From an uncultured Bacilli bacterium (GTDB lineage: Bacteria > Bacillota_I > Bacilli_A > RF39 > UBA660): DNA of 40,697 bases. A program made the position numbers and the translations under genes. The notes under the pieces are model-generated. The model was not told the origin of the DNA. It worked only from the letters and a program-made list of their open reading frames with translations, and searched no databases. Within the stretch, counting starts at the first letter, position 1. Each line of letters opens with the position of its first letter. Where the stretch lies: NCBI GenBank assembly GCA_944332505.1, contig CALVKC010000005.1:1-40697 (forward strand), read 5' to 3'. Below are positions 1 through 7,065 of the stretch, one piece after another.

Positions 1-179
1 ATGTGGTTGTACATCCATTTCGCTTCCACGAACATCATCTTCAATGCTTCACGTTGTGCCGCATTTAACTTGTTTTCCTGTACCTTTACGGAAAAGACAC
101 GACATACTTGATGCTCACGCCTTGCCTTTGTTGCAAGGTATGTTTCCTTTATTTGTATGTTCTTTTCCGTATTCGGCAT
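1..179 (-). CDS. tnpB: TnpB-family RNA-guided nuclease, N-terminal fragment (runs off window)
   Basis: The minus strand from an ATG at 179-177 reads open to base 1. It encodes 59 residues that include VFSVKVQENKLNAAQ and FVEAKWMYNH, the usual opening of IS605 OrfB/TnpB proteins (a beta strand, then Q..L...F.EAKWxYN). TnpB is a programmable RuvC-type DNA nuclease guided by an RNA made from the element's end. The gene diverges from tnpA. The catalytic part is outside the window here, but a matching C-terminus is at 40541-40697. The start is the first ATG of the open frame. Confidence 0.8.
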   Translation of the reverse strand, partial: MPNTEKNIQIKETYLATKARREHQVCRVFSVKVQENKLNAAQREALKMMFVEAKWMYNH

Positions 180-259
180 TTTATAGTAAAAATTGAAACC
201 TTATTTTACTATAAATATATTTTAAAATCGGAAAATAATCAAGGTTTTCAAGAAAAATA

Positions 260-291
260 TTTGTTTTTCTCCGAAAAATATTGTATTTTTG
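260..291 (+). promoter_or_regulatory. Promoter of tnpA (Bacteroidetes type)
   Basis: TTTG at 260-263 and TATTTTTG at 284-291 are 20 bases apart, matching the Bacteroidetes -33/-7 pattern. The tnpA ATG begins at 296, only four bases beyond the -7 box, so the mRNA would be leaderless or nearly so. Confidence 0.6.
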
Positions 292-295
292 TACT

Positions 296-706
296 ATGAA
301 AAAAAGAAAAGACATATATGATAAGTTAAATCACTCAAAATACCACATTCGGTATCATTTCATCTTCTCTACAAAGTACAGAAGAAAATGCTTGTGTGGT
401 ATTGAGGATGAGGTTAGGGAATGCTTCTTTGATATATCAAAGAAATGTAATTTCAAGGTTGAGCATATCGGCATTGATAAAGACCATATACATTTATTTA
501 TTAGGTCATGCCCAAGTATGTCGCCTCTGTCTATTGTGAGAAGATTGAAACAGCTTTCAACAAGAATATTGTGGACTAAGTGTGAATTTCATCTTTCCAA
601 ATACTATTGGAAAAAACACATTGTCTAGACAAATGGATATTTTTGTAGTACGATAGGAGAGATATCAGAGAAAAACTTAATTGAATATATAAACAATCAA
701 GGGTGA
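296..706 (+). pseudogene. tnpA: IS200-type Y1 transposase TnpA, split by an in-frame TAG
   Basis: TnpA of IS200/IS605 elements is a small HUH single-strand transposase. The frame opens at ATG 296 (an upstream in-frame TTG lies inside the promoter). The metal-binding HUH motif is DHIHLF near residue 65. At codon 111 (626-628) there is a TAG where relatives usually have tryptophan in a WTNGYF-like motif. The frame then continues for 25 codons as TNGYFCSTIGEISEKNL, followed by IEYINNQ, to a TGA at 704-706. The tail holds the Tyr in IEYI that aligns with the catalytic tyrosine helix of the family. The 110-residue product therefore lacks the nucleophile and should be inactive unless the amber codon is suppressed. 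A single G-to-A change (TGG to TAG) explains it. Confidence 0.8.
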
Positions 707-711
707 TTCAT

Positions 712-734
712 ATACGAAGCTAAAGACTTCGTAT
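712..734. repeat. Terminal hairpin of the IS605-type element
   Basis: Arms ATACGAAG (712-719) and CTTCGTAT (727-734) enclose the loop CTAAAGA. Subterminal imperfect palindromes of this kind are the sites TnpA recognises as single-stranded hairpins. The position just after the tnpA stop fits an element end. Confidence 0.65.
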
Positions 735-748
735 CTTTCTCACCCAAA

Positions 749-775
749 TTTGGTAAAATATTACTAATACATTTG
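749..775 (+). promoter_or_regulatory. Promoter upstream of the small membrane protein
   Basis: TACATTTG at 768-775 fits the TAnnTTTG -7 box. A TTTG at 749-752 is closer than usual (15 bases), so the -33 assignment is weak. A run of eight AAT units (788-811) follows and ends in the ATG at 810. Confidence 0.45.
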
Positions 776-809
776 CATCGCAAACAAAATAATAATAATA
801 ATAATAATA

Positions 810-989
810 ATGAAAAGTATATGTTTATTTATAAGTATATTTAGTTTAACGTTTTTAATCCATATAAGATTAACAAGTATTGTTAAACTGTTTATATTTA
901 AAGAAGAAGAAATGAGATGGCAAATTATTTTTAACATAGTATTAATATTTATTTTTGCATTAGCAACAACATTATTTTTCGCTGAATAA
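810..989 (+). CDS. Small two-helix membrane protein
   Basis: This 59-residue frame begins at an ATG formed by the end of an AAT triplet run and stops at TAA 987-989. It contains two hydrophobic stretches: roughly residues 3-20 (ICLFISIFSLTFLI) and 38-57 (IIFNIVLIFIFALATTLFF). A charged hinge with KEEEMRW lies between them, which suggests a small inner-membrane protein with both ends on the same side. A TAnnTTTG promoter lies 35 bases upstream. No family is recognised. The gene is short, but its hydrophobicity pattern and its own promoter support it over the antisense frame across the same region. Confidence 0.6.
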   Translation: MKSICLFISIFSLTFLIHIRLTSIVKLFIFKEEEMRWQIIFNIVLIFIFALATTLFFAE

Positions 990-1005
990 AAAAATTGATA
1001 AAATA

Positions 1006-1037
1006 TTTGCATTTTACAAAAAAAGGTATTATCTTTG
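1006..1037 (+). promoter_or_regulatory. Promoter of the 692-residue ankyrin-type protein
   Basis: TTTG at 1006-1009 and TATCTTTG at 1030-1037 are 20 bases apart. The start codon at 1073 follows an A-rich leader. Confidence 0.65.
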
Positions 1038-1072
1038 CAAAGTAAAAAAAACAATAACTTAAATAAACTAAT

Positions 1073-3151
1073 ATGTCAGAAATTAATTATTCCAAAAAAC
1101 AAATTGAGCCGCTTGTACTTAAGTTTCAAATTAACACTAATACTAATGATGTATTTAAAGCCATCATTGCACTTTTTGATGGACAAACTAATTATCAAGT
1201 TTGGGCAATTAAACTAGTGTTTAGTGGCATCTGCACTTATGAAACTATCGCTCGAATTAAAGAATGGGCTGATACGCATCAAACTGAAATCAAGCACTTG
1301 ATAAAGGGTAATATTATTAGCTATAAAAACACTATTGATATTACTAATTTGATGAATGAAATTCGTGGACTCGATTTGATTGCGAATGTAAAAAACAGTA
1401 TTAATAAATTTAATACTGAACAACGTAATATGCTTAAAGAACATTTGTTAACTAATATCAATAATGGTCTTGAAGCTAATTCATCGTCACGTTTGAAGAA
1501 ATGGGCATCCATTTTTGCAAAAATGGAAACATTGGTAAAACATCGCAAAGAAAAACTTATTAGTACTGCAAGTGCAATTACTGATATTTCTTTTCTTAAA
1601 AACCATATCGAATCTGCATTGTTAGCATCATATGAATGGAATCGTGATGATATGTTGTCCTTTATGTCTAGAAATGCAAGTGATTGTAATGTAGTATATG
1701 ATGGTGGAGAAGTTGTTGTAATTAATGTTCCGTCATTCACATCTAGTAAATTGCTATGCGGTAATGGACGAACTGGTTGGTGTTTAGCAAGAGAAGAACG
1801 TTATTTTAATCAATACGTTAAAGAACCTAGAGATGCTAAACAATACTTCTTGTTTGACTTCTCATTGAGAGAAGATGATGAATTGGCGCATATTGGTTTT
1901 ACTGTAAGAAAGGGAGCTGGTATTGTTAATGCCCATTCAACTAAAAACTATAGTTTGATTGGTGAGGGTATTTCTTATAATAATAAACGAATCAACATTA
2001 CTAAAGCGTTGATGAATAGAAATGTTCCATGTAAGATATTCTTACCTTTGAAAGAACTTACCCAATTTAAATGGAACGCTGAAGATTTTATCAAATTCGT
2101 TGGTAATAATCCACAAGATTATGCGATATCCGTATTTGAAAACAACAGAGTTGTTGTAAACGTACTTAATAATGGCGGTTTACAAAAAGTTGTCGGTCAT
2201 ACATATATTAATGTCCACGAATATGATGCCGTTATTCGTAATAAAATTTATCTCATTCTAGATTTTAATTTAGAATTTGATGATAATAAATCAATTACAC
2301 TAGTGTCATATGTTAAAGATAACTATAACACATATAAGTTATCTGATATCAAGGATATCTATAATACCAACGTAATGACTGAAAATTATTTCGAGTCTAT
2401 TAACATGCCAGAAAGTAAATTCTTTTGCCAAGAAAAAATCGACCCTAAAATTCTTCTGCATAAATTTATTGACGAAGGCAAGGAAAATGAAGCAATTAAT
2501 TTGATTGCTGAAGAAGGTGATAGCTTTGACGTAAATTTTGAGTTCAATCAGTCAGCACCAGTATTTAATGCGATTGATAAAAAAATGTTTAACTTGTTTG
2601 ATACAATTGTTAATCATAAGAATTTCGATTGTAACACATGTGACAGTTTTGGTGAAAGTTTGTTACAAAGCTTGCTATTCAACTATTTGCCACTTAACAG
2701 TGGAGTTGATAAAGAAGAAAATGAAGCTATTAAGCGTATGATTATCTCTATTCTTAATAGTGAAAACTTTGACTTTAACGTTCAAGATATAAATCTTGAT
2801 ACAGCAATTAACATTGCTTGTGATAGAAAAGAACTTTTATGGGTTGTAGAAGCTTTAGCTGCAAAACCTAATGTAAACATTAATATCGTTAATGATTTTA
2901 ATTGTACAGCATTAGGAACAGCAATCCGTAGAAAAAATATCAATGCTATTAAAATTCTAGCAACACGAAAAGATTTGGTTGTTCGAGAAGAGGATTTGGA
3001 ATTGGCAAAAGCTAACAATATTAAATTGGAAGCATTCCTTAATCCTGAATTGCTTGAATCTGTAAGTCATACTGATAGCGACAATTATGAAGATGATTTG
3101 GCATCAGATTTATCTAAAATTTTTGCCGAAGCATTTGGCGCTCGTAAATAA
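1073..3151 (+). CDS. Large protein with C-terminal ankyrin-like repeats
   Basis: The product has 692 residues and unknown function. The middle (about residues 215-300) contains NGRTGWCLAREERYFNQY followed by QYFLFDFS and HIGFTVRKGAG, a compact conserved-looking block of predicted strands with a W-C pair. The C-terminal third (about 465-650) resembles degenerate ankyrin repeats, for example INIVNDFNCTALGTAIRRKN and NAIKILATRKDL, where each unit pairs a short turn with two helices. The tail after 660 is acidic. It has its own promoter and a strong terminator, so it is a single-gene unit. A smaller ankyrin-like protein is at 30146-30763. Ankyrin repeats usually bind proteins, so interaction with a host factor is possible but is inference. 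Confidence 0.8.
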   Translation: MSEINYSKKQIEPLVLKFQINTNTNDVFKAIIALFDGQTNYQVWAIKLVFSGICTYETIARIKEWADTHQTEIKHLIKGNIISYKNTIDITNLMNEIRGLDLIANVKNSINKFNTEQRNMLKEHLLTNINNGLEANSSSRLKKWASIFAKMETLVKHRKEKLISTASAITDISFLKNHIESALLASYEWNRDDMLSFMSRNASDCNVVYDGGEVVVINVPSFTSSKLLCGNGRTGWCLAREERYFNQYVKEPRDAKQYFLFDFSLREDDELAHIGFTVRKGAGIVNAHSTKNYSLIGEGISYNNKRINITKALMNRNVPCKIFLPLKELTQFKWNAEDFIKFVGNNPQDYAISVFENNRVVVNVLNNGGLQKVVGHTYINVHEYDAVIRNKIYLILDFNLEFDDNKSITLVSYVKDNYNTYKLSDIKDIYNTNVMTENYFESINMPESKFFCQEKIDPKILLHKFIDEGKENEAINLIAEEGDSFDVNFEFNQSAPVFNAIDKKMFNLFDTIVNHKNFDCNTCDSFGESLLQSLLFNYLPLNSGVDKEENEAIKRMIISILNSENFDFNVQDINLDTAINIACDRKELLWVVEALAAKPNVNINIVNDFNCTALGTAIRRKNINAIKILATRKDLVVREEDLELAKANNIKLEAFLNPELLESVSHTDSDNYEDDLASDLSKIFAEAFGARK

Positions 3152-3170
3152 ATTTAAGTTGTTGGTTATT

Positions 3171-3204
3171 AAAAAAAAGAGGTGCAACTAACACCTCTTT
3201 TTTT
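3171..3204 (+). terminator. Rho-independent terminator
   Basis: The stem AAAGAGGTG (3176-3184) pairs with CACCTCTTT (3192-3200) around loop CAACTAA, with flanking A and T runs. It closes the 692-residue gene. Confidence 0.85.
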
Positions 3205-3233
3205 GTTTTTAAATAAAAAAATATGTATATTTG
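3202..3233 (+). promoter_or_regulatory. Promoter of the first metallophosphoesterase unit
   Basis: TTTG at 3202-3205 (overlapping the terminator's T run) and TATATTTG at 3226-3233 are 20 bases apart. The ATG is at 3266. Confidence 0.65.
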
Positions 3234-3265
3234 CATAAAAGGTTTAATTTTAAAATTTTATTAGT

Positions 3266-4342
3266 ATGAAATATTATGATAGAAGCGAAACTAAATTGTT
3301 CGTATGTGGTGATATACATGGTGAATTTAAAGATTTTTTTCATAGAGTAAAAACGTTCATTGATAATCCTTCACCCACAGACTCTGATGATGCAATATTC
3401 GGCAATCTAGTTAGATTTATACGTAAAAACAAATATAATCGTCCACATGATTCATATAATAATACTACAATTATAGTATGCGGTGATTGTGGAATTGGGT
3501 TTAATAAAGAACAGTATTATATTGATTTATTTAACAAATACAATGAAACATTTTCCCAATCGAATACAATGATATTATTTGTTAGAGGTAATCATGATGA
3601 CCCATCATATTTTGATGGTGAAAAAATTAATTTTTCTCATATTAAAGCTATTCCAGATTATAGCATCGTGAAAACATTAGATAATACAACATTATGCGTT
3701 GGTGGAGCAATTTCAATTGATAGAATTTGGAGAAAACAACAAGAGAATATAATTAATAAATATAAAAAAAATAATAAGAAAAAATTATATTGGGAAAATG
3801 AAAATTGTGAATATAATGAAGCAGCGTTAAACGAAATTATTGATAATAAAATATCAATAGATTCAATTATTAGTCATTCTTCACCTAAGTTTGCTCAACC
3901 ACAATTAAAACCAAATGCTGATAAGTGGTTTAAAATAGATAAAAATCTTAAGCAAGATATTCATCAAGAAAGGAAAATATTAGAAAATATCTATAATTTT
4001 TTAACGAGTAAGGATGTTAAACTAAAATTTTGGTGTCATGGACATTATCATGAGTTTATTTTTAGTAAAAAAGATGATATGTATTTAATATCATTACCAT
4101 CTGATTTGGAATGTATATCTCCAATCGATACAATTTCAAACAATGAAATGGAAAAAAATATTAAATTAAATGTTGCAGCTGTTGATACTAGACATGGAAT
4201 ACCTATAGATTTTAATGAAATTACATTTGATTATGATGGTGCACCAAGATTAGTATATAATAATTTGGATGATATGTTGGAAAACGTAGTACGTAATAAT
4301 GATAATGCTGTTGTCGAAAATGATGCTATGGAAGAAGTTTAA
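3266..4342 (+). CDS. Calcineurin-like metallophosphoesterase (paralogue 1)
   Basis: This 358-residue member of the metallophosphatase superfamily is predicted to hydrolyse a phosphomono- or diester using two metal ions. The motifs appear in order: CGDIHG (D16, H18), CGDCGIGF, the signature RGNHDDPSYF, SHSSP and CHGHYHE (the GHxH metal site). The final 90 residues are acidic and unique to this copy. A 259-residue paralogue at 12554-13333 shares every motif and the spacing GNHDDP(S/E)YF. The substrate is unknown; cyclic nucleotides, RNA ends and protein phosphates are all handled by this superfamily. It is followed after eight bases by a hypothetical gene, probably on the same transcript. Confidence 0.9.
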   Translation: MKYYDRSETKLFVCGDIHGEFKDFFHRVKTFIDNPSPTDSDDAIFGNLVRFIRKNKYNRPHDSYNNTTIIVCGDCGIGFNKEQYYIDLFNKYNETFSQSNTMILFVRGNHDDPSYFDGEKINFSHIKAIPDYSIVKTLDNTTLCVGGAISIDRIWRKQQENIINKYKKNNKKKLYWENENCEYNEAALNEIIDNKISIDSIISHSSPKFAQPQLKPNADKWFKIDKNLKQDIHQERKILENIYNFLTSKDVKLKFWCHGHYHEFIFSKKDDMYLISLPSDLECISPIDTISNNEMEKNIKLNVAAVDTRHGIPIDFNEITFDYDGAPRLVYNNLDDMLENVVRNNDNAVVENDAMEEV

Positions 4343-4350
4343 AATGCCCT

Positions 4351-5112
4351 ATGACTAAATTTTTATCAGTAATGGTTGTTGGTAACAATCCAGAAGAATT
4401 AATGAATAAATATAAAATTGGTACTAAAGTAGACAAATACATTAAGTATAAATATTGTGATGCAGACAAGCTAAAAGAAAATCATATATCTATGCTAAAA
4501 AAAATCATAGAAAAAAATGATGATTTAAATTTAAGTGATTATCAAATAGATTCTATCAAAGAAAATATCAAGACAATATCGGAAATGACCTCATTAGATT
4601 ATTATAATGAAATAACTTATGGATTGTCTTATGATAAAGATGGTAACGCATATTCTGATGTAAATCCAAACGGTATGTGGTCTGAATATAGGATTGGTAA
4701 CGATTACATACAACCATTAATATTAAAAGACGGTAAAACAACATATCAATCAACCGTTGAAAACATTGATTGGGGCAAAATGCATATGTTTAAAGATAAT
4801 ATTAATTTATATGAGAAGACATGGGATATTGTTATCAATAAAAAAGAATTATTGGATGATACTGATAAAATTATTTATGAAAATATGCATAATCATATAG
4901 ATTACCTATTATCATTTAAAACCAAAGAACAATATGTGAAATTTAATTGTTCATATTGGACATACGCATTTTTAGATAAAAATGGATGGGTTGATTTAGA
5001 TTGTAATAAAAATCAATTCGATTGGATTACACAATTCTATGATACATATATCAAACCATTAGATAAAAAAGAACTTATAACAATTTATGAATATTGTGTT
5101 AAAAATGAATAA
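4351..5112 (+). CDS. Hypothetical phage protein
   Basis: This 253-residue protein has no recognised catalytic motif. It opens with a strand (KFLSVMVVGNN), then a lysine-rich helical part. In the middle is YDKDGNAYSDVNPNGMWSEY followed by RIGNDY, which recalls a family of phage proteins with a DGNAxS..NPN..W..Y.IGGRW block, although the final GGRW is not kept. Later aromatic-rich segments (SYWTYAFLDKNGWVDLD) suggest a folded beta domain. It lies eight bases behind the metallophosphoesterase and is likely co-transcribed. Confidence 0.75.
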   Translation: MTKFLSVMVVGNNPEELMNKYKIGTKVDKYIKYKYCDADKLKENHISMLKKIIEKNDDLNLSDYQIDSIKENIKTISEMTSLDYYNEITYGLSYDKDGNAYSDVNPNGMWSEYRIGNDYIQPLILKDGKTTYQSTVENIDWGKMHMFKDNINLYEKTWDIVINKKELLDDTDKIIYENMHNHIDYLLSFKTKEQYVKFNCSYWTYAFLDKNGWVDLDCNKNQFDWITQFYDTYIKPLDKKELITIYEYCVKNE

Positions 5113-5127
5113 ATAAGTAATATTAAT

Positions 5128-5158
5128 TTTGCAATAATAAAAAAATATATTATTTTTG
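5128..5158 (+). promoter_or_regulatory. Promoter of the nucleotidyltransferase unit
   Basis: TTTG at 5128-5131 and TATTTTTG at 5151-5158 are 19 bases apart, ahead of the ATG at 5177. Confidence 0.65.
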
Positions 5159-5176
5159 TAGCATAAATTTTATAAT

Positions 5177-5614
5177 ATGATATTTTTAAACAATAAACCT
5201 ACTGTTGTGTTTTATACCCATACTACAAACAAACATAGTTATAAAATTTATTTTAATCCTAAAATAAATAAAAAAATATACAAGAATATTCGTTGTCTAG
5301 TATTTAAAACAGTATTTCATGTAAGAAAGTTTTTTTATCGATTTCTTAAAGAAAATAACTTTTTTTTCACATATTTAAATTATATTACAAAATATAAAAA
5401 TTCTTATCAAGAAAATATACCTTCATTAGAACATATTTTAGCATATCATTATGAATATCCATTTAATCATCATATTCAAACATTAATAACACATTTGTCG
5501 ATACGTTATGATGAAGATATGGCTGAAGATGTAATTAAAATGCGTGAACTAGCCAAACAATGGCTTAAATTATTTAAAAGTATTCAAGAAAATGAAATAT
5601 ACGTATCAAAATAA
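5177..5614 (+). CDS. Hypothetical basic protein
   Basis: This 145-residue protein is rich in Lys, Tyr, Phe and His. A beta-like N-terminus (NKPTVVFYTHTTNKHSYKIY) is followed by helices. It ends in an acidic/basic helix (EDMAEDVIKMRELAKQWLK). It is the first gene after the promoter at 5128-5158 and overlaps the CCA/poly(A) nucleotidyltransferase start by 23 bases in another frame, so the two are translationally linked. No family is recognised. Confidence 0.65.
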   Translation: MIFLNNKPTVVFYTHTTNKHSYKIYFNPKINKKIYKNIRCLVFKTVFHVRKFFYRFLKENNFFFTYLNYITKYKNSYQENIPSLEHILAYHYEYPFNHHIQTLITHLSIRYDEDMAEDVIKMRELAKQWLKLFKSIQENEIYVSK

Positions 5615-7025
5615 TATATTTGGTCGAGTATTAAAAGAGATAAAAAAAGCAATTAAAAATACTAAGTTTGAAAACCATGTATTTCTAGTTGGTGGCGCTG
5701 TAAGAGATTCTTTATTAGGTAAAGAAATGAAAGATATTGATTTATGCATTGATTTACCAAATGGTGGTATAGAATTTGCTACTTGGATATGTGGAAAATA
5801 TAACTGTTATAGTCCAAATAGTAATCCATGTGTATTTCCTAAATATGGAACAGCAATGTTTACTATTCGTTCCATCAGTGATTTTTCAAATATTAATATC
5901 GAATGTGTCCAAACAAGAAAAGAACAATATCACTCTGACAGTCGAAAACCAGCAACAGTATTTGGCACAATTGAGGAAGATTGTGCTAGACGAGATTTGA
6001 CAATTAATTCATTATATGTCGATTTGTCAAGTGATTTAATTATAGACCCATCAGCATTAGGACTAGAAGACCTTAAAAACCAAAAAATTAGAACCCCATC
6101 AGACCCTAATATAGTATTTTCTGATGACCCGTTGAGAATGCTTAGAGTTATTAGATTCGCAACCAAATTAGGTTGGGGTATTGATAAAGATACTTGGCTA
6201 GGTATTATTGAGAACACACATAGAATTAATATAGTTTCAAAAGAAAGAATACATGATGAATTAAATAAAATTTTATTATGTGATAAACCGAGTATTGGAA
6301 TTAGCCGACTAGAATATTGTGGTCTGTTAATTAGAATCTTACCAGAAATACATAATTTAATTGGAGTTAAACAAGGTATTCAGCATTTTGGTGATGTTTT
6401 TGAACATACTATGGCAGTTGTAGATAATACAACATGTGTGTTGAATCATAGGTGGGCTAGTTTGTTACATGATGTAGGTAAACCAATTGTTCAAGCCACA
6501 ATTGGGGGTAAAATACAATTCTTAGGTCATGATGTAGTTAGTGAAAATATAGCGATTGATGTTCTGAAAAAACTTAAATTCTCTAATGATGATATCAAGC
6601 AAATTTCATTAGCTGTACGCCAACATATGAGATTCAAAAATGTCGGAAATAAATTTCCATCAACTAAATCAATCAAAAAATTCATTAATGATGTTGGTGT
6701 TGATAATTTACCAATTACTTTGGATGTGATTCATGCTGATAATATATCACATTCACAAGATTATTGTATGCCAAACCAAGTACCATTAATAATTAGTAAA
6801 ATTGAGAAAATAAAAGAAGATGAAGGTACAATTGAAATATCAATTCCTATAAATGGGAATGATATTATGAATGAATTTAAATTAAAGCCATCACCTAAAA
6901 TTGGCAATTTATTAACTAAAGTAAAAGATTTTGTGATAGATAATCCATCAGCTACTAAAGACGATTGTTTAGCTTTTGTCGATAAACTAATATCATCTAA
7001 TGAAAATGATGATTTACCGTTCTAA
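5592..7025 (+). CDS. CCA-adding / poly(A) nucleotidyltransferase with HD domain
   Basis: This 477-residue enzyme is of the class II tRNA nucleotidyltransferase/poly(A) polymerase family. Such enzymes add CCA (or A) to RNA 3' ends. The N-terminal head has VFLVGGAVRDSLLG and the catalytic DIDLCID (D-x-D). It then has EEDCARRDLTINSLYVD (the RRDxTxN signature), IIDPSALGLEDL and DDPLRMLRVIRFATKLGW, the usual order of motifs A to E. An HD phosphohydrolase domain follows (WASLLHDVGKP, and HDVVSE with RQHMRF), which in bacterial enzymes removes 2',3'-cyclic phosphate or 2'-phosphate. In this phage it may rebuild the 3' ends of damaged tRNAs, working with the RNA ligase at 20193 and RtcB at 27463. Distinguishing CCA-adding from poly(A) activity needs the nucleotide-pocket residues to be modelled. 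Confidence 0.9.
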   Translation: MKYTYQNNIFGRVLKEIKKAIKNTKFENHVFLVGGAVRDSLLGKEMKDIDLCIDLPNGGIEFATWICGKYNCYSPNSNPCVFPKYGTAMFTIRSISDFSNINIECVQTRKEQYHSDSRKPATVFGTIEEDCARRDLTINSLYVDLSSDLIIDPSALGLEDLKNQKIRTPSDPNIVFSDDPLRMLRVIRFATKLGWGIDKDTWLGIIENTHRINIVSKERIHDELNKILLCDKPSIGISRLEYCGLLIRILPEIHNLIGVKQGIQHFGDVFEHTMAVVDNTTCVLNHRWASLLHDVGKPIVQATIGGKIQFLGHDVVSENIAIDVLKKLKFSNDDIKQISLAVRQHMRFKNVGNKFPSTKSIKKFINDVGVDNLPITLDVIHADNISHSQDYCMPNQVPLIISKIEKIKEDEGTIEISIPINGNDIMNEFKLKPSPKIGNLLTKVKDFVIDNPSATKDDCLAFVDKLISSNENDDLPF

Positions 7026-7030
7026 AAAGT

Positions 7031-7065
7031 GAAAAAAGAGTGACTATTAAGTCACTCTTTTTTTA
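7031..7065. terminator. Bidirectional terminator
   Basis: AAAAAAGAGTGAC (7032-7044) pairs with GTCACTCTTTTTT (7051-7063) around TATTAA. A and T runs on both sides let it serve the plus-strand nucleotidyltransferase and the minus-strand gene ending at 7063. Confidence 0.85.

Larger units (their letters stand above)
1..734. mobile_element. IS200/IS605-type element, one end (partial)
   Basis: This is the right-hand part of an IS200/IS605-type insertion element, cut by the window edge. It holds the start of tnpB on the minus strand, a divergent tnpA on the plus strand and a terminal imperfect hairpin at 712-734 (arms ATACGAAG and CTTCGTAT, loop CTAAAGA). The other end, with a matching hairpin style (loop CTGAAGA), lies at 40509-40533 beside the tnpB 3' end. 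The divergent tnpB/tnpA order is that of IS605-like elements. Exact cleavage positions cannot be set from one copy. Confidence 0.8.

Noticed and set aside
296..706. Phage-wide reassignment of TAG
   Set aside because: Only tnpA shows an internal TAG. Other genes read through with ordinary TAA, TGA or TAG stops at family-typical lengths, such as nadD.
764..1054. Antisense frame across the small membrane gene
   Set aside because: It is low-complexity (poly-Ile from the triplet run) and the plus strand has both a promoter and a better protein.
1214..1740. Minus-strand frames inside the 692-residue gene
   Set aside because: They are mirror frames of a well-supported coding region, with no promoter or domain.
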